Part shown: in pieces, positions 1 to 9,028 of the stretch
Position numbering within the stretch: the first letter of the stretch is position 1
How the letters are laid out: each line of letters opens with the position of its first letter
Assembly: GCA_020161135.1 (NCBI GenBank)
Contig: JAIUOB010000001.1
Location: 682,001-746,000, forward strand
DNA from: Gemmatimonadota bacterium
GTDB lineage: Bacteria > Gemmatimonadota > Gemmatimonadetes > Gemmatimonadales > Gemmatimonadaceae
DNA: 64,000 nt
Reading direction: 5' to 3'
Made by a program: the position numbers and the translations under genes
The notes under the pieces: generated by a model
Told to the model about the DNA's origin: nothing
What the model saw: only the letters and a program-made list of their open reading frames with translations
The model's database searches: none

Positions 1-1939
1 CCACCAGCACGACCTGCGGGGACCCGCCGTCGGCCCCGATCGTGGTCGTCCGTGTGTCGAACCCACCGAGCGCCACGACGCCGTCCACCGGCGTGGTCAT
101 GCGCACCGCGCGCGTCGACTCGGGGGTGGGCATGTGCGCCGGCAGGTGCACACGGAAGCAGCTCCCGGCGCCGGGGCGCGACTCACAGGCGATGGCGCCG
201 TCGTGACTGCGGAGGATGCCCAGGACCGCGGCGAGACCCAGTCCGCGCCCCACGAACTTGGTGCTGAAGAACGGATCGAAGATGCGCTGCTGCATCTCGC
301 GCGACATGCCGACGCCGGTGTCGATGACCTCGAGCACCACGTAGCGCCCTGCGGGCAGTGCCTCCTGCCCGTACGCGTGCCGCACCGCGCCGTCGGTGAT
401 CATCGTCGACGTGATGCGCACGGTGACCGTGCCGTCGCGATCGCCGATGGCCTCGGCGGCGTTGCTGACGAGGTTGAGCACCACTTGGCGCAGTTGCGCC
501 GCATCGCCGCGGACGGGCGGCGCATCCGCGGCCAGTTCGAGGTGCAGCGCGGCCTTCTTGGACAAGAGGGAGCGCAGCAGGTCGGCGGTGTCGCGCACGA
601 GCGCGCCGAGGTGCACGGTGGTGACGACCACTCGCCCCTTGCCGGCATAGGCGAGCATCTGCCGCGTGAGATCGGCCGCGCGCTGCGCCGACCGCTCGAT
701 CTCGACGAACGGCTGTCGGGCCGGCGAGTCGGGCGGCAGGTCGACACGCGCCAGCTCGGCGTTGGCCTGGATGACCGCCAGCAGGTTGTTGAAGTCGTGC
801 GCCACGCCGCCGGCGAGGAGACCGAGGCTCTCCAGCTTCTGCGCCTCGAGCATGCGCGCAGCATCGGCGGCGCGGGCGCGCTCGAGACGGCGCCGATCGG
901 TGACGTCACGCGCGGTGCCGGCGAAGCCGGCGAGCTCGCCCTGATCCCCGACGACGGGTGCCACCGTCACCTCGTAGGTGCGGAGCCCGTCGGCCTCCCG
1001 CACGGTGCGCTCACTGGTGATGGGGCGTCGCTCTGCGCGCACCTCGTCCTCGTGCGCCTCGATGGCCGCAGCGGTCTCGTGCCCGACGAGCTCACGCGCG
1101 TGCCGTCCTTCGATCTCCTCGACGCGCTTGCCGCTCGCCCGCGCGAACGCGGTGTTCACCGCGGTGTAGCGCCCGTCGGCGTCCTTGACCCACATGAGGT
1201 CGGTCGTGTTGTCGAGAATCGCGCGCTGGCGTCGGGCCGCATCCTGCACGGCAGCACTGCTCGCGAAGAGTGCTGCCTCGGATGCGCGCAACTGCGTGAG
1301 CTGCTGTTCGAGCTGCTGCTGATCCTCGCCCAGCAGGCGCACCCGCCAGGCATCGCCCAATGTCTGCAGGCGCAGCAGGTGCGCCCAGTAGCCGCAGAGG
1401 GCGACGTGCACGAGTGCGATGCCGAAGTGGAAGACCAGCTTCGTGGCGTCGACGTGCGGCTCGGGGAAGAAGTGCACCGCCAGCCCCGCATTGTGGGCGA
1501 CCGCGAAGATGGAGTGCTGCAGGATGATGAGCACCGCGCCCGGCCACATGCACCGCCAGTCCTGGTACACGATCATCATCGTGAAGGCGGTGAAGTACCA
1601 GAAGTGCTGCTCCGCCTGCCCGTGCATCTGGAAGATGTGCAGGGCGACGAACGCCTGCTGTGCGACCCCCGCGTAGGCGCGTGTGATGAAGCGCCGTGGC
1701 CACCACCACGTGCACAGGGCAAAGAGCCCCCACGCCGAGGCGCCCACGAGCAGGGTTGGCCGCCACGTCGCATGGAACGCCGCGAGGCCCAGGGCCAGCA
1801 GCATATGCGTGCCGAGGAACCAGTGCATGAGCCGGTCGCCACGGGCATAGATGCCGTCCATGATCACGCGCACCTCGTGCGGCGCGAAGGCATGCGCGTG
1901 AGTCGGCGCGAGACTGGCCAGCGGGAACGCAGTGAGCAT
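1..1939 (-). CDS. Hybrid sensor histidine kinase (PAS, HisKA, HATPase, start of receiver), cut by left edge
   Basis: Membrane sensor kinase; about 646 residues are in the window. The ATG at 1939 is the start in this frame. Residues 40-190 hold several hydrophobic segments rich in His and Trp, forming an integral membrane input module. Residues 240-350 look like a PAS domain (ILDNTTDLMWVKD...). The H-box LAGGVAHDFNNLL places the phosphorylated histidine at about residue 381. The N-box lies near residue 493, DTGVGM at 540 and GRGLGLA at 564-570. After the ATPase domain comes PQVVLVV at the window edge, which reads like the first strand of a receiver domain, so the protein is probably a hybrid kinase. 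The phospho-acceptor aspartate lies outside. Its ligand is unknown. The class is certain; the receiver is inferred from only a few residues. Confidence 0.9.
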   Translation of the reverse strand, partial: MLTAFPLASLAPTHAHAFAPHEVRVIMDGIYARGDRLMHWFLGTHMLLALGLAAFHATWRPTLLVGASAWGLFALCTWWWPRRFITRAYAGVAQQAFVALHIFQMHGQAEQHFWYFTAFTMMIVYQDWRCMWPGAVLIILQHSIFAVAHNAGLAVHFFPEPHVDATKLVFHFGIALVHVALCGYWAHLLRLQTLGDAWRVRLLGEDQQQLEQQLTQLRASEAALFASSAAVQDAARRQRAILDNTTDLMWVKDADGRYTAVNTAFARASGKRVEEIEGRHARELVGHETAAAIEAHEDEVRAERRPITSERTVREADGLRTYEVTVAPVVGDQGELAGFAGTARDVTDRRRLERARAADAARMLEAQKLESLGLLAGGVAHDFNNLLAVIQANAELARVDLPPDSPARQPFVEIERSAQRAADLTRQMLAYAGKGRVVVTTVHLGALVRDTADLLRSLLSKKAALHLELAADAPPVRGDAAQLRQVVLNLVSNAAEAIGDRDGTVTVRITSTMITDGAVRHAYGQEALPAGRYVVLEVIDTGVGMSREMQQRIFDPFFSTKFVGRGLGLAAVLGILRSHDGAIACESRPGAGSCFRVHLPAHMPTPESTRAVRMTTPVDGVVALGGFDTRTTTIGADGGSPQVVLV

Positions 1940-2080
1940 CAGGCGACGGGGACCGTCGGGACATTGCACTACGCGTCACACCGCGCAGTCACGGCGTCGA
2001 CGTCGACGACCGGCGAGCTTCAATCTGTGTGATGGAAGCGTACTCTGCCCGGCGGAGTGTGACGCGCGTCGAGCTGTGCG

Positions 2081-2695
2081 CTACGGCCCAGCACGCTGCG
2101 GCGCCTCAGCGTGGGAGAGCGGATAGATCGGTCCGTGTCCCGGGTGCACGCGTGTCGCGCCGAGCGCTCGCAAGCGAGCCCAACTGTCGCGCGCAACCGT
2201 GTCGTCCCCAATCAGTGGCAGTGGGGTGAGGTCACCGGTGAACACGCTCCCATCGTCGAGCAGCAGCGACACGCAGTGGTCGGAGTGTCCCGGGGTGTGC
2301 ACCACCTGCCCATCGATGCCGAGCGTGGCGAGCAGCGCGCGACTCTCGTCGCACCGCGTGACATGATTGCCGTGCGCCGTGATGGGCTCGTAGCGATCGG
2401 TGGGCTTCATCCATTGCCGCATCGCGTCGATGGCCGGCACCTGCACGTCGATGACCCAGAGCGTGACGCCCTGCTGCTTGATCTCCTCGCCCAGCCCCGC
2501 GTGGTCCATGTGGTAGTGTGTGGCCAGCGCGTAGCGCAGGGTGGGCCAGGCGACGTTCTTCGCGCGCAGGGCGGCGTGCATTTGTCCCATGGATCCGGGC
2601 CAGCCGACATCGACCAGCAGGCTGCCACGCGCGCCGCCGACCACCCAGTAGTTGGTGGAGCGATAGCCGACATTGACGATGGTGGCGCGGCTCAT
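2081..2695 (-). CDS. MBL-fold metallohydrolase
   Basis: Protein of 204 residues with the metallo-beta-lactamase fold. THYHMDHAG is the HxHxDH metal motif near residue 60. HTPGHSDHC supplies the next histidine, FTGDL the bridging aspartate, and HPGHGP the last histidine. These define a two-metal hydrolase of the glyoxalase II/RNase Z-like superfamily; the substrate cannot be read from sequence. It has no signal peptide, so it is probably cytoplasmic. The ATG at 2695 overlaps the TGA of the upstream gene by four bases (ATGA), which argues for translational coupling and supports this start over upstream in-frame codons. Confidence 0.88.
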   Translation of the reverse strand: MSRATIVNVGYRSTNYWVVGGARGSLLVDVGWPGSMGQMHAALRAKNVAWPTLRYALATHYHMDHAGLGEEIKQQGVTLWVIDVQVPAIDAMRQWMKPTDRYEPITAHGNHVTRCDESRALLATLGIDGQVVHTPGHSDHCVSLLLDDGSVFTGDLTPLPLIGDDTVARDSWARLRALGATRVHPGHGPIYPLSHAEAPQRAGP

Positions 2696-3804
2696 GGGCG
2701 TGGCGTCGTGCGGGTTGCACCCGGGCGCGACGGTCGAGGCCGCGCAGCGGCTTCGGCACGCAGGAAGGGGAGGACGTCGCGCGAAAAGTACGGCTCCTCG
2801 ATGCCCCAGAAGACGTAGTCGAGGCGCAGCGTGTCGCGCGCGAAGGCCGCGAGCGACGCGACGGTAACCGGGGTGCCGGTGGCGGGGTCGCGCTCCGCGA
2901 GGTTGCCATCCTGCACCGCGACGCCGGCCACGACGCCAGCGGGACGCGTGCGCAGCAGGGCATAGAGGTGATTGCGTTGCCCAGGGCGATGCGGCATGAG
3001 GTCGGGGCCGCCCACACCCGCGCCGATGCGCCACGCGTGCGCGTGCACGGCGGACAGGTACCCCCGATCGTTGCCGGGGCGCCACTCGCCGGGCATGAAG
3101 TTGGCGTACAGCACGATGCACGACCGTGGGAACGCGCGCCGTGCGGCCGTCGTCATGGCCTGCACGCCGGTCACGTAACGCTCGAAGGTGAAGCCCGACG
3201 GCCACCGCGTCGGGAGGTTGAAGCCGATGGCGGTCTCGGGGATGGTCACGCCCTCGAGGCGCCCGTCGAAGGCGCGGCCGAGCGCGGTGAGCAGCGCCGC
3301 GTACCGCGCGAGCACCGCGTCGTCCCAGCGCCGCGACACCCAGCCTTCGGCATGCGCCGTCGCCTCATCGTCCCCCTCGATCTTCGGGACGGCGCCACCG
3401 TGGAAGCTCGTGTCCTGCAGCAGGTAGTCGGGGACGAGCGGGCGATTCACGAACGAGACATCCTGCAGCTGCAGCATGATGCGCTTGCCGTGCCGCGACG
3501 CCTCGACCACGCGCGCCTCGAGCGCGCGAAAGTCGTAGCGATCGCGCGCGGGTTCGAGTTCGCGCCAGGTCATCGTGAGCTGCACGCCGGCAATGGCCGG
3601 GTCGCGCAGCAGCGCGCCGTCGTCGAGCCGCTCGAGGTCGCGCCCGACGAACACGAAGTGCCGCGTTCGCGGGCCACGCGCGAAGGCGATGGCGGAATCG
3701 GGATCACAGCGCTGCGCGAGCGCGTCGCTGGGCGCGGTGACCGTCGCGGTGAGCGCGGCGCCGGCCAGGACCAGGCGCGCCAGGATGCGACGTGGGGGCA
3801 TCAT
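2692..3804 (-). CDS. Secreted glycosidase-like TIM-barrel protein
   Basis: About 370 residues starting at paired ATGs (3804/3801). A signal peptide follows (RRILARLVLAGAALTATV, cleaved near SDALAQ). The mature part has a pattern typical of beta/alpha-barrel glycosidase-like proteins: a strand with VQLTMTWRELEPARDRYDF resembling the 'two or three paths, W/E' segment of GH-type barrels, VTIPETAIGF with a candidate acid residue, and a late strand ending YVFWGIEEPYF. I cannot assign a GH family or substrate. Its stop overlaps the start of the downstream MBL gene, so the two are probably co-translated. Export is supported by sequence; the enzymatic role is inference. Confidence 0.7.
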   Translation of the reverse strand: MMPPRRILARLVLAGAALTATVTAPSDALAQRCDPDSAIAFARGPRTRHFVFVGRDLERLDDGALLRDPAIAGVQLTMTWRELEPARDRYDFRALEARVVEASRHGKRIMLQLQDVSFVNRPLVPDYLLQDTSFHGGAVPKIEGDDEATAHAEGWVSRRWDDAVLARYAALLTALGRAFDGRLEGVTIPETAIGFNLPTRWPSGFTFERYVTGVQAMTTAARRAFPRSCIVLYANFMPGEWRPGNDRGYLSAVHAHAWRIGAGVGGPDLMPHRPGQRNHLYALLRTRPAGVVAGVAVQDGNLAERDPATGTPVTVASLAAFARDTLRLDYVFWGIEEPYFSRDVLPFLRAEAAARPRPSRPGATRTTPRP

Positions 3805-3862
3805 CCTCCCAAGCTGCCCTGGTGGACGGCCAACGCGACAGGGCGCGACGCGCATGGGGGGC

Positions 3863-5146
3863 TCACCCTGGCGCGAGGGCTGCGGTGCAGCGCGCGAACA
3901 GCTCCGCATCGGCGCGCAGCCGCTCGTCGTCGATCCAGTCGGCGCGCACGGTGGCGCCGGCATCGAGCAATTGCAGCACCACGGCGCGATACCGATCGGC
4001 CGGCCCCCGCTGCTCGACGAGCCAGGCGTGCAGGGCCCACACGAGCGGTGGCGAGCCGTAGCGCGTGTCCAGCGCATGCACAGATGCCCCGCGTGCCAGC
4101 AACTGCGACACCAGCGCTCCGTGCCCGAGGTACGCGGCCTGATGCAGCGCCGTGTCCCCGCCATCGGGTGACGCCATGTCGACGGGCACCCCGTGCTCGA
4201 GCAGCCACGTCACCACCTCGTGCCGGTCGTACCACGCGGCATGTTGCAACGCGTCGGCAACACGCGATGCATCCTGGCGTTCGCGCGCGAACGCCTCCGG
4301 GAGCAGGTCGACGCGCGCGATGCCGGCGGCTTCCGCCAGCGTGATCGGCTCGCCGCGCGAAAGCAGCCGGTCGGCGTACCACGCCGCGGCCTCGGGGCAC
4401 CCGTTGGCGAGGCACATGCGCACGCCACCACTGTCGACGCGCGCGCCGCGTGCTTCGAGCAGGTCCATGAGCGCGAGCTGCACCCCTGCCGCTCGCGGAT
4501 GGGCGCTGGTGGCCGTGAGCCCCAGCGTCATCGCGCCACCGCCGTACACGTCGCAGGTCGCGTTCACGTCGCTGCCGGCATCGAGCAGGTGCTGCGCAAT
4601 GGTGACGATGTTCGCGGGTGTGCGTTGGCGGTAGTTCTCCACACCGTTGGCCGCGACGTAGTGCAGCAGCGTCGCGCCGTGCTCGCGGTCGGAGCGCGCG
4701 TGCACGAGCGCCGGCGTGCCGGCGAGCAGGGTCGTCAGTCCGTCCAGGTCGCCCTGCACGATCGCGTCGGCTGCACGCTCGAAGCATGCGCTGTCGGTCG
4801 CCGAGTGGACCGCCGCATGGAGGTGCTGCAGGAGTCGTGTCCAGCTTGTGAAGCCGTGGGCGCGCGCAATCACGAACTGCGCCTGGCTCAGCGCGCCGGC
4901 CCCGGTGGCGAGTCGGTCGCGCGCGAAGCGGGCGACCTGCGCGGCGTGCCGCTCGGCGTCGCGCGCGTGCGGCGGTGCGTCGTGTGGCATGTGGACGGCC
5001 AGCGCGTCGATCCAGCGCCGGGCCCACTGGGCGACCGCCTCGTCACCCTCACGGTGCGCGCGGACGAGTTCCTTCGCGCGACTGCGGTACTGCTCCACGT
5101 CGGGGCGGGACGGGAGCGGCAGGACATCCTGCGGGTTCGGGTACAT
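3863..5146 (-). CDS. Ankyrin-repeat protein, paralogue 1
   Basis: Protein of 427 residues. The first 120 residues are a non-ankyrin domain (LPSRPDVEQYRSRAKEL...AHREGD, then AQFVIARAHGFTSWTRLL) shared with the protein at 15504-16784. Ankyrin-type helices follow: GATLLHYVAANG, LLDAGSDVNA, LLEARGARVD, DTALHQAAYLGH with LLARGASVHA, and LLDAGATV. These repeats usually mediate protein contacts; no catalytic motif is visible. The start is fixed by a strong Shine-Dalgarno, GAAAGGAG, at about 5152-5159. Upstream is a candidate structured leader also found before paralogue 2. The gene ends 58 bp before the next gene on the same strand. Function unknown. Confidence 0.88.
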   Translation of the reverse strand: MYPNPQDVLPLPSRPDVEQYRSRAKELVRAHREGDEAVAQWARRWIDALAVHMPHDAPPHARDAERHAAQVARFARDRLATGAGALSQAQFVIARAHGFTSWTRLLQHLHAAVHSATDSACFERAADAIVQGDLDGLTTLLAGTPALVHARSDREHGATLLHYVAANGVENYRQRTPANIVTIAQHLLDAGSDVNATCDVYGGGAMTLGLTATSAHPRAAGVQLALMDLLEARGARVDSGGVRMCLANGCPEAAAWYADRLLSRGEPITLAEAAGIARVDLLPEAFARERQDASRVADALQHAAWYDRHEVVTWLLEHGVPVDMASPDGGDTALHQAAYLGHGALVSQLLARGASVHALDTRYGSPPLVWALHAWLVEQRGPADRYRAVVLQLLDAGATVRADWIDDERLRADAELFARCTAALAPG

Positions 5147-5172
5147 GCGAATCTCCTTTCATCGCGCCCGGA

Positions 5173-5248
5173 GTCCGCACCGATCGGGCTGAAAGAAGGT
5201 TCGATGGATGACCTTCCGAAGTGGGTGGGCACGGCCCTTTTCGCGGAC
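5173..5248 (-). promoter_or_regulatory. Candidate structured 5' leader of ankyrin gene 1
   Basis: Read on the minus strand, the element opens with GTCCGCGAAAAGG and closes with GCGGAC, so its ends can pair as a 6-bp stem. Inside are a GGGC-CGT-GCCC hairpin (5227-5237) and a TTCG/CGAA hairpin (5200-5220). The leader of ankyrin gene 2 (16809-16894) shows the same order with different stem sequences. It ends 26 bp upstream of the ATG, with the Shine-Dalgarno between. A regulatory RNA or a conserved promoter/operator are both possible. Confidence 0.4.
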
Positions 5249-5318
5249 TGAATGCGCCCCTCGCGCACCGCAGAGTCTACGCGCGCGCCGCGTCGACGGC
5301 AATCGGCGTGTCAGGGAC

Positions 5319-6128
5319 TCAAGCGATGACGCCGAGCGCCCGCACCCACTTGGCTCGCGTGTACACCGGCCGGAACCCCTGCCGCAATGCGTTGCGCTGC
5401 GACGCACTGCCGGGCTGCGTCACCACCATGGCGAGATCGGCGCCGTGCGCTGCCGCGAACGCGAGGCGCGCATCGAGGAGCGCCTGCTGTGCGCCCTGAC
5501 GCCGCGCCGCCGGTACCGTGGACGCCCCCGCGAGGAGTGCCACGCCGTCATGCACGACCAGCGCCGCCGTGGCCACCGGCGCCCCGCCCTGCTCCGCCAC
5601 GAAGCAGGTGGCACCCTCGGCACCGGCAATGATTCCGCCCATCTGCTCGAGGAACTCACCCAGCTCGGGCGCCTCGGCCGACCACCCCTCGCGCGCCGTG
5701 CGCGCCCACATCGCCGCGTCGCCCGGTCCGATGGCCCGGACGTGCAGCGTGCCCGACGGCGCGGCGCGAGGCGTGATGGTGCGCACATGCACCGCCGAGG
5801 CCTCGAGTGGTACGTACCCGCGCGCGGCGAGGCGTGTGACGAGATCGGACGGGACCAGCGTGCACAGCTCGTGGGCGACCGGCGCGCCGCGCTCGGCGAA
5901 GAACGCCTCCATCGCGTCGAGTGCGGCGTCGTCGCAGGGCGCGAGTCCGAGCCCGAAGGTCTGCGTGAGCGGCGAGTCGGCGCCGTCGAACATGCAGCGT
6001 GCGCCGGCCACGACGGTCGACGCGGCACCGACCTCGGGCTGCAGGCGCGCGCGTGCGGCGACGAAGGCGGCGTTCGCCTGCCCTTCGGCCTGCTCGAGAC
6101 GGTGGGCGAGCGCGAGTGCGTCGTGCAT
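5319..6128 (-). CDS. GNAT-family N-acetyltransferase
   Basis: About 269 residues from the ATG at 6128; an in-frame ATG at 6161 would add 11 residues. The C-terminal half carries the GNAT core: [10 protein letters not shown] begins the domain, [31 protein letters not shown] forms the central strands, and [21 protein letters not shown] corresponds to motif A (R/Q-x-x-G-x-A) for acetyl-CoA binding. It closes with [19 protein letters not shown], the usual 'S.xxxN.xLGF' end. The N-terminal half is a degenerate GNAT-like or family-specific segment. The acceptor substrate is unknown. Confidence 0.85.
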   Translation of the reverse strand: MHDALALAHRLEQAEGQANAAFVAARARLQPEVGAASTVVAGARCMFDGADSPLTQTFGLGLAPCDDAALDAMEAFFAERGAPVAHELCTLVPSDLVTRLAARGYVPLEASAVHVRTITPRAAPSGTLHVRAIGPGDAAMWARTAREGWSAEAPELGEFLEQMGGIIAGAEGATCFVAEQGGAPVATAALVVHDGVALLAGASTVPAARRQGAQQALLDARLAFAAAHGADLAMVVTQPGSASQRNALRQGFRPVYTRAKWVRALGVIA

Positions 6129-6211
6129 GGTGGGAGCGGTGGGAAGTGGAGGGCGAAGCATCGCTGCCCCACCGCGCGCCGGCAAGCGTGCGCGCGTGTA
6201 TACCTTATGGC

Positions 6212-6586
6212 ATGCCTTGGGTCGTGTTGTGCATCGCCGGCGTGTTCGAGATCGCCTGGGCCGTGGGCCTCAAGTACACGGAGGGCTTCACGCGACTCTG
6301 GCCGTCCGTGGGCACGCTCGTCGCGCTCGTGATCAGCATGGCCCTTCTGGGCGTGGCGGTGCGTACGCTGCCGCTCGGCACCGCCTACGCCGTGTGGACC
6401 GGCATCGGTAGTGTCGGCACGGCCATCCTCGGGGTGGTGCTGTTTCGCGAACCGGCGACGGCGATGCGCCTTGCGTGCATCGCACTCATCGTGGCGGGGA
6501 TCGTGGGGCTCAAGCTGACGGCCACGCCGGAGCGTGGTCAGTCCGCGTCGAACGCGCAGGCAGAGGCCGACACAGGCGCGTCCTGA
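6212..6586 (+). CDS. sugE: SMR-family transporter, SugE/Gdx type
   Basis: 124 residues with four transmembrane helices, colinear with E. coli Sug[21 protein letters not shown] carries the essential membrane glutamate (E14 equivalent). [31 protein letters not shown] and [18 protein letters not shown] complete the family pattern. SugE/Gdx members are proton-coupled guanidinium exporters; the WxG-KYTxGFxR pattern distinguishes them from EmrE-type drug pumps. A hydrophilic tail of about 20 residues follows the last helix. I saw no guanidine riboswitch consensus in the short gap upstream. The gene is divergent from the GNAT gene. Confidence 0.92.
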   Translation: MPWVVLCIAGVFEIAWAVGLKYTEGFTRLWPSVGTLVALVISMALLGVAVRTLPLGTAYAVWTGIGSVGTAILGVVLFREPATAMRLACIALIVAGIVGLKLTATPERGQSASNAQAEADTGAS

Positions 6587-6676
6587 CCATCCCACGCGCC
6601 ACTGCGCGCGCGCCGCGGGCGGTCTCGCGCCGGTGCGCACCGTGTCAGAGGCACACGGCTCCGGCCCACCGCGGCC

Positions 6677-7057
6677 CTACGCGCGCCGGTGGCGCTCCCA
6701 GGCCGTCGCCGCACCGGCCGCCACCACCACACCCCCCGCATACGCCAGCAGGTCGCGCGCGTCGAAGTCGCTGCCGAGCACCAGATGGCCCAGCGTGGTG
6801 GCGCGGAGTTGCACGAGCCACGGCGTGCGCACCCGCTGGCTCGTCTCGACGACCACGCACACCAGCAGCGTGAACAGCGCACGATGCACGACCGCAGCGC
6901 GCGGCCGGACGCACGAGACGAGGCAGAAGAGCATGGCCGCCCACAACGCGTCGGCGGTGACGTCGCGTGCGGTGGGAGGCAGCGCGCTCCCGAGACGGTG
7001 CACGGTCAGGCCGCCGAGCATGACGACCAGGGCGGCACCGACCCACGCGCCTCGCAC
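6677..7057 (-). CDS. DUF2809 family membrane protein
   Basis: 126 residues, starting with GTG, two bases after the stop of the upstream lipoprotein gene. Four hydrophobic segments are visible (VGAALVVMLGG, ADALWAAMLFCLVS, FTLLVCVVVETSQ, LLAYAGGVVVAAGAA). The pattern 'VVETSQ ... LGHLVLGSDFDARDLLAYAGG' matches the conserved end of DUF2809 proteins. Function unknown. The close spacing suggests one transcript with the lipoprotein gene. Confidence 0.8.
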   Translation of the reverse strand: MRGAWVGAALVVMLGGLTVHRLGSALPPTARDVTADALWAAMLFCLVSCVRPRAAVVHRALFTLLVCVVVETSQRVRTPWLVQLRATTLGHLVLGSDFDARDLLAYAGGVVVAAGAATAWERHRRA

Positions 7058-7059
7058 CG

Positions 7060-7764
7060 TCAGCGGTCCACGCGCAGCGTATCGACCGCCGCCAGATAGT
7101 CGCGCACCGGCGCCTTCAGCGCTGCGAGCGCGTTCAGCAGCGACGCGCTCTCGGCGGCCAGCAGCATCTCGCTACGCGTCGCGTCCTTCTCCTGCGTCAC
7201 GATGCCCTCGGCGCTTCCCGCCGTGCTGAACGGGATCACCCCCGACCGGACGTCGAGGACCAGGAGATCGATGCGACAGAGTGCGCGCCACTGGTTGGCA
7301 CGCAGCATGGGCGTGCGCGCATAGCTGTCGCACTCCGGGCGATAGACCACGAGCAGATCCGACTGGAAGCGCGCTGCCGCCTCCCGCAGGGCCACCATGG
7401 TGAACTTCTCCGGCAGCAGCAGCTCCGGCAGCGCCTGCACCGCCCCGGCGCGCGGAAGCTGTCGCAGGGCATGCACGGTGGAATCGATCAGGCGATTGAC
7501 CGCCGCATTGCCACCGTCCCACCGACTGCGCCGCCCACCGAGCTGCAGCACCGCGATGCGCACGCGCGACGGCAGCATCACGCGATAGCGCAGGATGCGA
7601 TCGACGACCGAGTCGGGGAGCACCGCCGCATCGGCCGGAAAGAGCGATGCGTCAGTGCGGGTGACCACCGACATGTCCATGGGCGACTCCTGCCGGGACT
7701 CACCGCACGCGGCGAGCTGGACACCCATGGCGCACACCGCGAGCCCGACGCAGGCACGACGCAT
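7060..7764 (-). CDS. Putative lipoprotein
   Basis: 234 residues from the ATG at 7764. The N-terminus MRRACVGLAVCAMGVQLAAC is a lipoprotein signal with lipobox LAAC. The mature region includes RVRIAVLQLG, VHALRQLPRAGAVQALPELL, SDLLVVYRPE and RIDLLVLDVRSGVIPFSTAG. That arrangement resembles the core of 'rhombotarget' lipoproteins (a sum-of-residues domain followed by a strand-rich part), but it lacks their C-terminal sorting signal, so I do not assign the family firmly. An upstream in-frame codon at 7821 would place 19 residues before the signal peptide and is unlikely. Confidence 0.75.
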   Translation of the reverse strand: MRRACVGLAVCAMGVQLAACGESRQESPMDMSVVTRTDASLFPADAAVLPDSVVDRILRYRVMLPSRVRIAVLQLGGRRSRWDGGNAAVNRLIDSTVHALRQLPRAGAVQALPELLLPEKFTMVALREAAARFQSDLLVVYRPECDSYARTPMLRANQWRALCRIDLLVLDVRSGVIPFSTAGSAEGIVTQEKDATRSEMLLAAESASLLNALAALKAPVRDYLAAVDTLRVDR

Positions 7765-7843
7765 CGCCCGCGTCCGGCCGAGTCCTGCAAGGTCACTGTG
7801 CATCCCGCACGCTCCACTCAAGGTTGTCGATTCACCCGGACGA

Positions 7844-8995
7844 TCACCGCGACGCGCCCAACATCCCCAGCACGCGCGCCATCACCGCATTCATCAGCCG
7901 CGACTCCGACTGCTCGGTCACCGCCACCGCAATCGTGACGCCGGCATCGGGGAACACCATGGCCGTCGTGCCCCAGAAGCCGCTGTGGCCGCGTCCGCGC
8001 ACGCCACCGGCCGTGGCGCCGAACAGCCCCATCCCGTAGCCGGACATCTCCGTGCTGCGCGCGAGGTTCATGGTGTCGAGGGTCGCGCGCTGCGCGAACA
8101 CGCGACCATCGAGCAGCGCGGTGAGGAAGCGCGCGAGGTCGGGCATGGGCGCGACGATGCCGCCACCGCCGTACAGGTCGAAGCTGGCATCGACGCCGTA
8201 GGCATCGTAGCCCGCGAGGTACTGGTGCGCGCGATCGGGCACCCCGCGCGGCGTAGGCTCCATCGTCTCCCACCACGTCTGCTGCAGCCCGAGCTTGTCG
8301 AATCCCACGAGGTCACGCACCGCAGGGCCCAGCGCCTTGCCGGTGTAGCGCTCGATGATGGCGCCGAGGAGGGTGTAGCCGCTGTCGGAGTAGCGGAACT
8401 GCGCGCCCGGTGGGCCGACGGGGGCGAGACTGTCCACCAGCCAGCGGATCTGCTCTTCGCGCGTCCAGCGATAGCGCGGCTCGGTGCGCAGACGCGCGAC
8501 GTACGACGGCACCGCGGGATGTTCATGGAGTCCCGCGCGATGACTCAGCACCTGTCCGATGGTGATCGCGTCGGTGTCGTAGCCATCGCGACGCAGCACG
8601 CTGTCTAAGGCGACCGGCAGGTGCTTCGACAGCTTGTCGTCGAGCGACAGGCGCCCCTGCTCGACCAGCCGCAGCACGGCCGCCGCCGTGTAGGTCTTCG
8701 TGTTGCTCGCGATGCGCACCGGCTGGTTGGCACGCAGTGGTGTCTTGCTCGTCACATCGGACACACCGGCGGCCACGCTCCAGCGGCGCCCGAGGGGCTT
8801 GGACTCGACGGCAATGAGGAGCCCCGGCAGCCGCGGTCGCGCGGCCACGAGACTGTCGGCGAGATGCTGCAACGCCGCCTGCACGGAGTCGGGCGGCACG
8901 GCGAGGGGTGCTGCAACAGGTGCCGCGGGGCGCGCCGGCTGCGCCGAGGTCGCGGCGCCCTGCAGCAACGCCGCCAGAAGAAGGGCAGTGAGCAT
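7844..8995 (-). CDS. Secreted serine hydrolase, beta-lactamase class C/PBP4* family
   Basis: 383 residues with a signal peptide (MLTALLLAALLQGAATSAQ). The catalytic SxxK motif is SNTK at residues 97-100, followed by TYTAAAVLRLVEQGRLSLDDKL, the typical helix after it. FRYSDSGYTLLG gives the YxN-type tyrosine with S replacing N (YSD/YS). GRGHSGFWG near the end is the HxG motif. Family members hydrolyse beta-lactams, D-Ala peptides or esters; the substrate here cannot be assigned. It probably acts in the periplasm. Confidence 0.88.
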   Translation of the reverse strand: MLTALLLAALLQGAATSAQPARPAAPVAAPLAVPPDSVQAALQHLADSLVAARPRLPGLLIAVESKPLGRRWSVAAGVSDVTSKTPLRANQPVRIASNTKTYTAAAVLRLVEQGRLSLDDKLSKHLPVALDSVLRRDGYDTDAITIGQVLSHRAGLHEHPAVPSYVARLRTEPRYRWTREEQIRWLVDSLAPVGPPGAQFRYSDSGYTLLGAIIERYTGKALGPAVRDLVGFDKLGLQQTWWETMEPTPRGVPDRAHQYLAGYDAYGVDASFDLYGGGGIVAPMPDLARFLTALLDGRVFAQRATLDTMNLARSTEMSGYGMGLFGATAGGVRGRGHSGFWGTTAMVFPDAGVTIAVAVTEQSESRLMNAVMARVLGMLGASR

Positions 8996-9028
8996 GTCGA
9001 AAACTACGACGGTGGCCGCGCGTGCGGG

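Noticed and set aside
134..2032. 632-codon rightward open frame over the histidine kinase
   Set aside because: The opposite strand encodes a clear kinase with H, N, G1 and G2 boxes; this frame shows no motif.
5147..5318. Possible small gene between ankyrin 1 and the GNAT
   Set aside because: Frames here show no Shine-Dalgarno or family pattern; the region is better explained by the structured leader.
6129..6211. Guanidine riboswitch before the SugE-type gene
   Set aside because: The gap is short and lacks the conserved ykkC/guanidine-I motifs.
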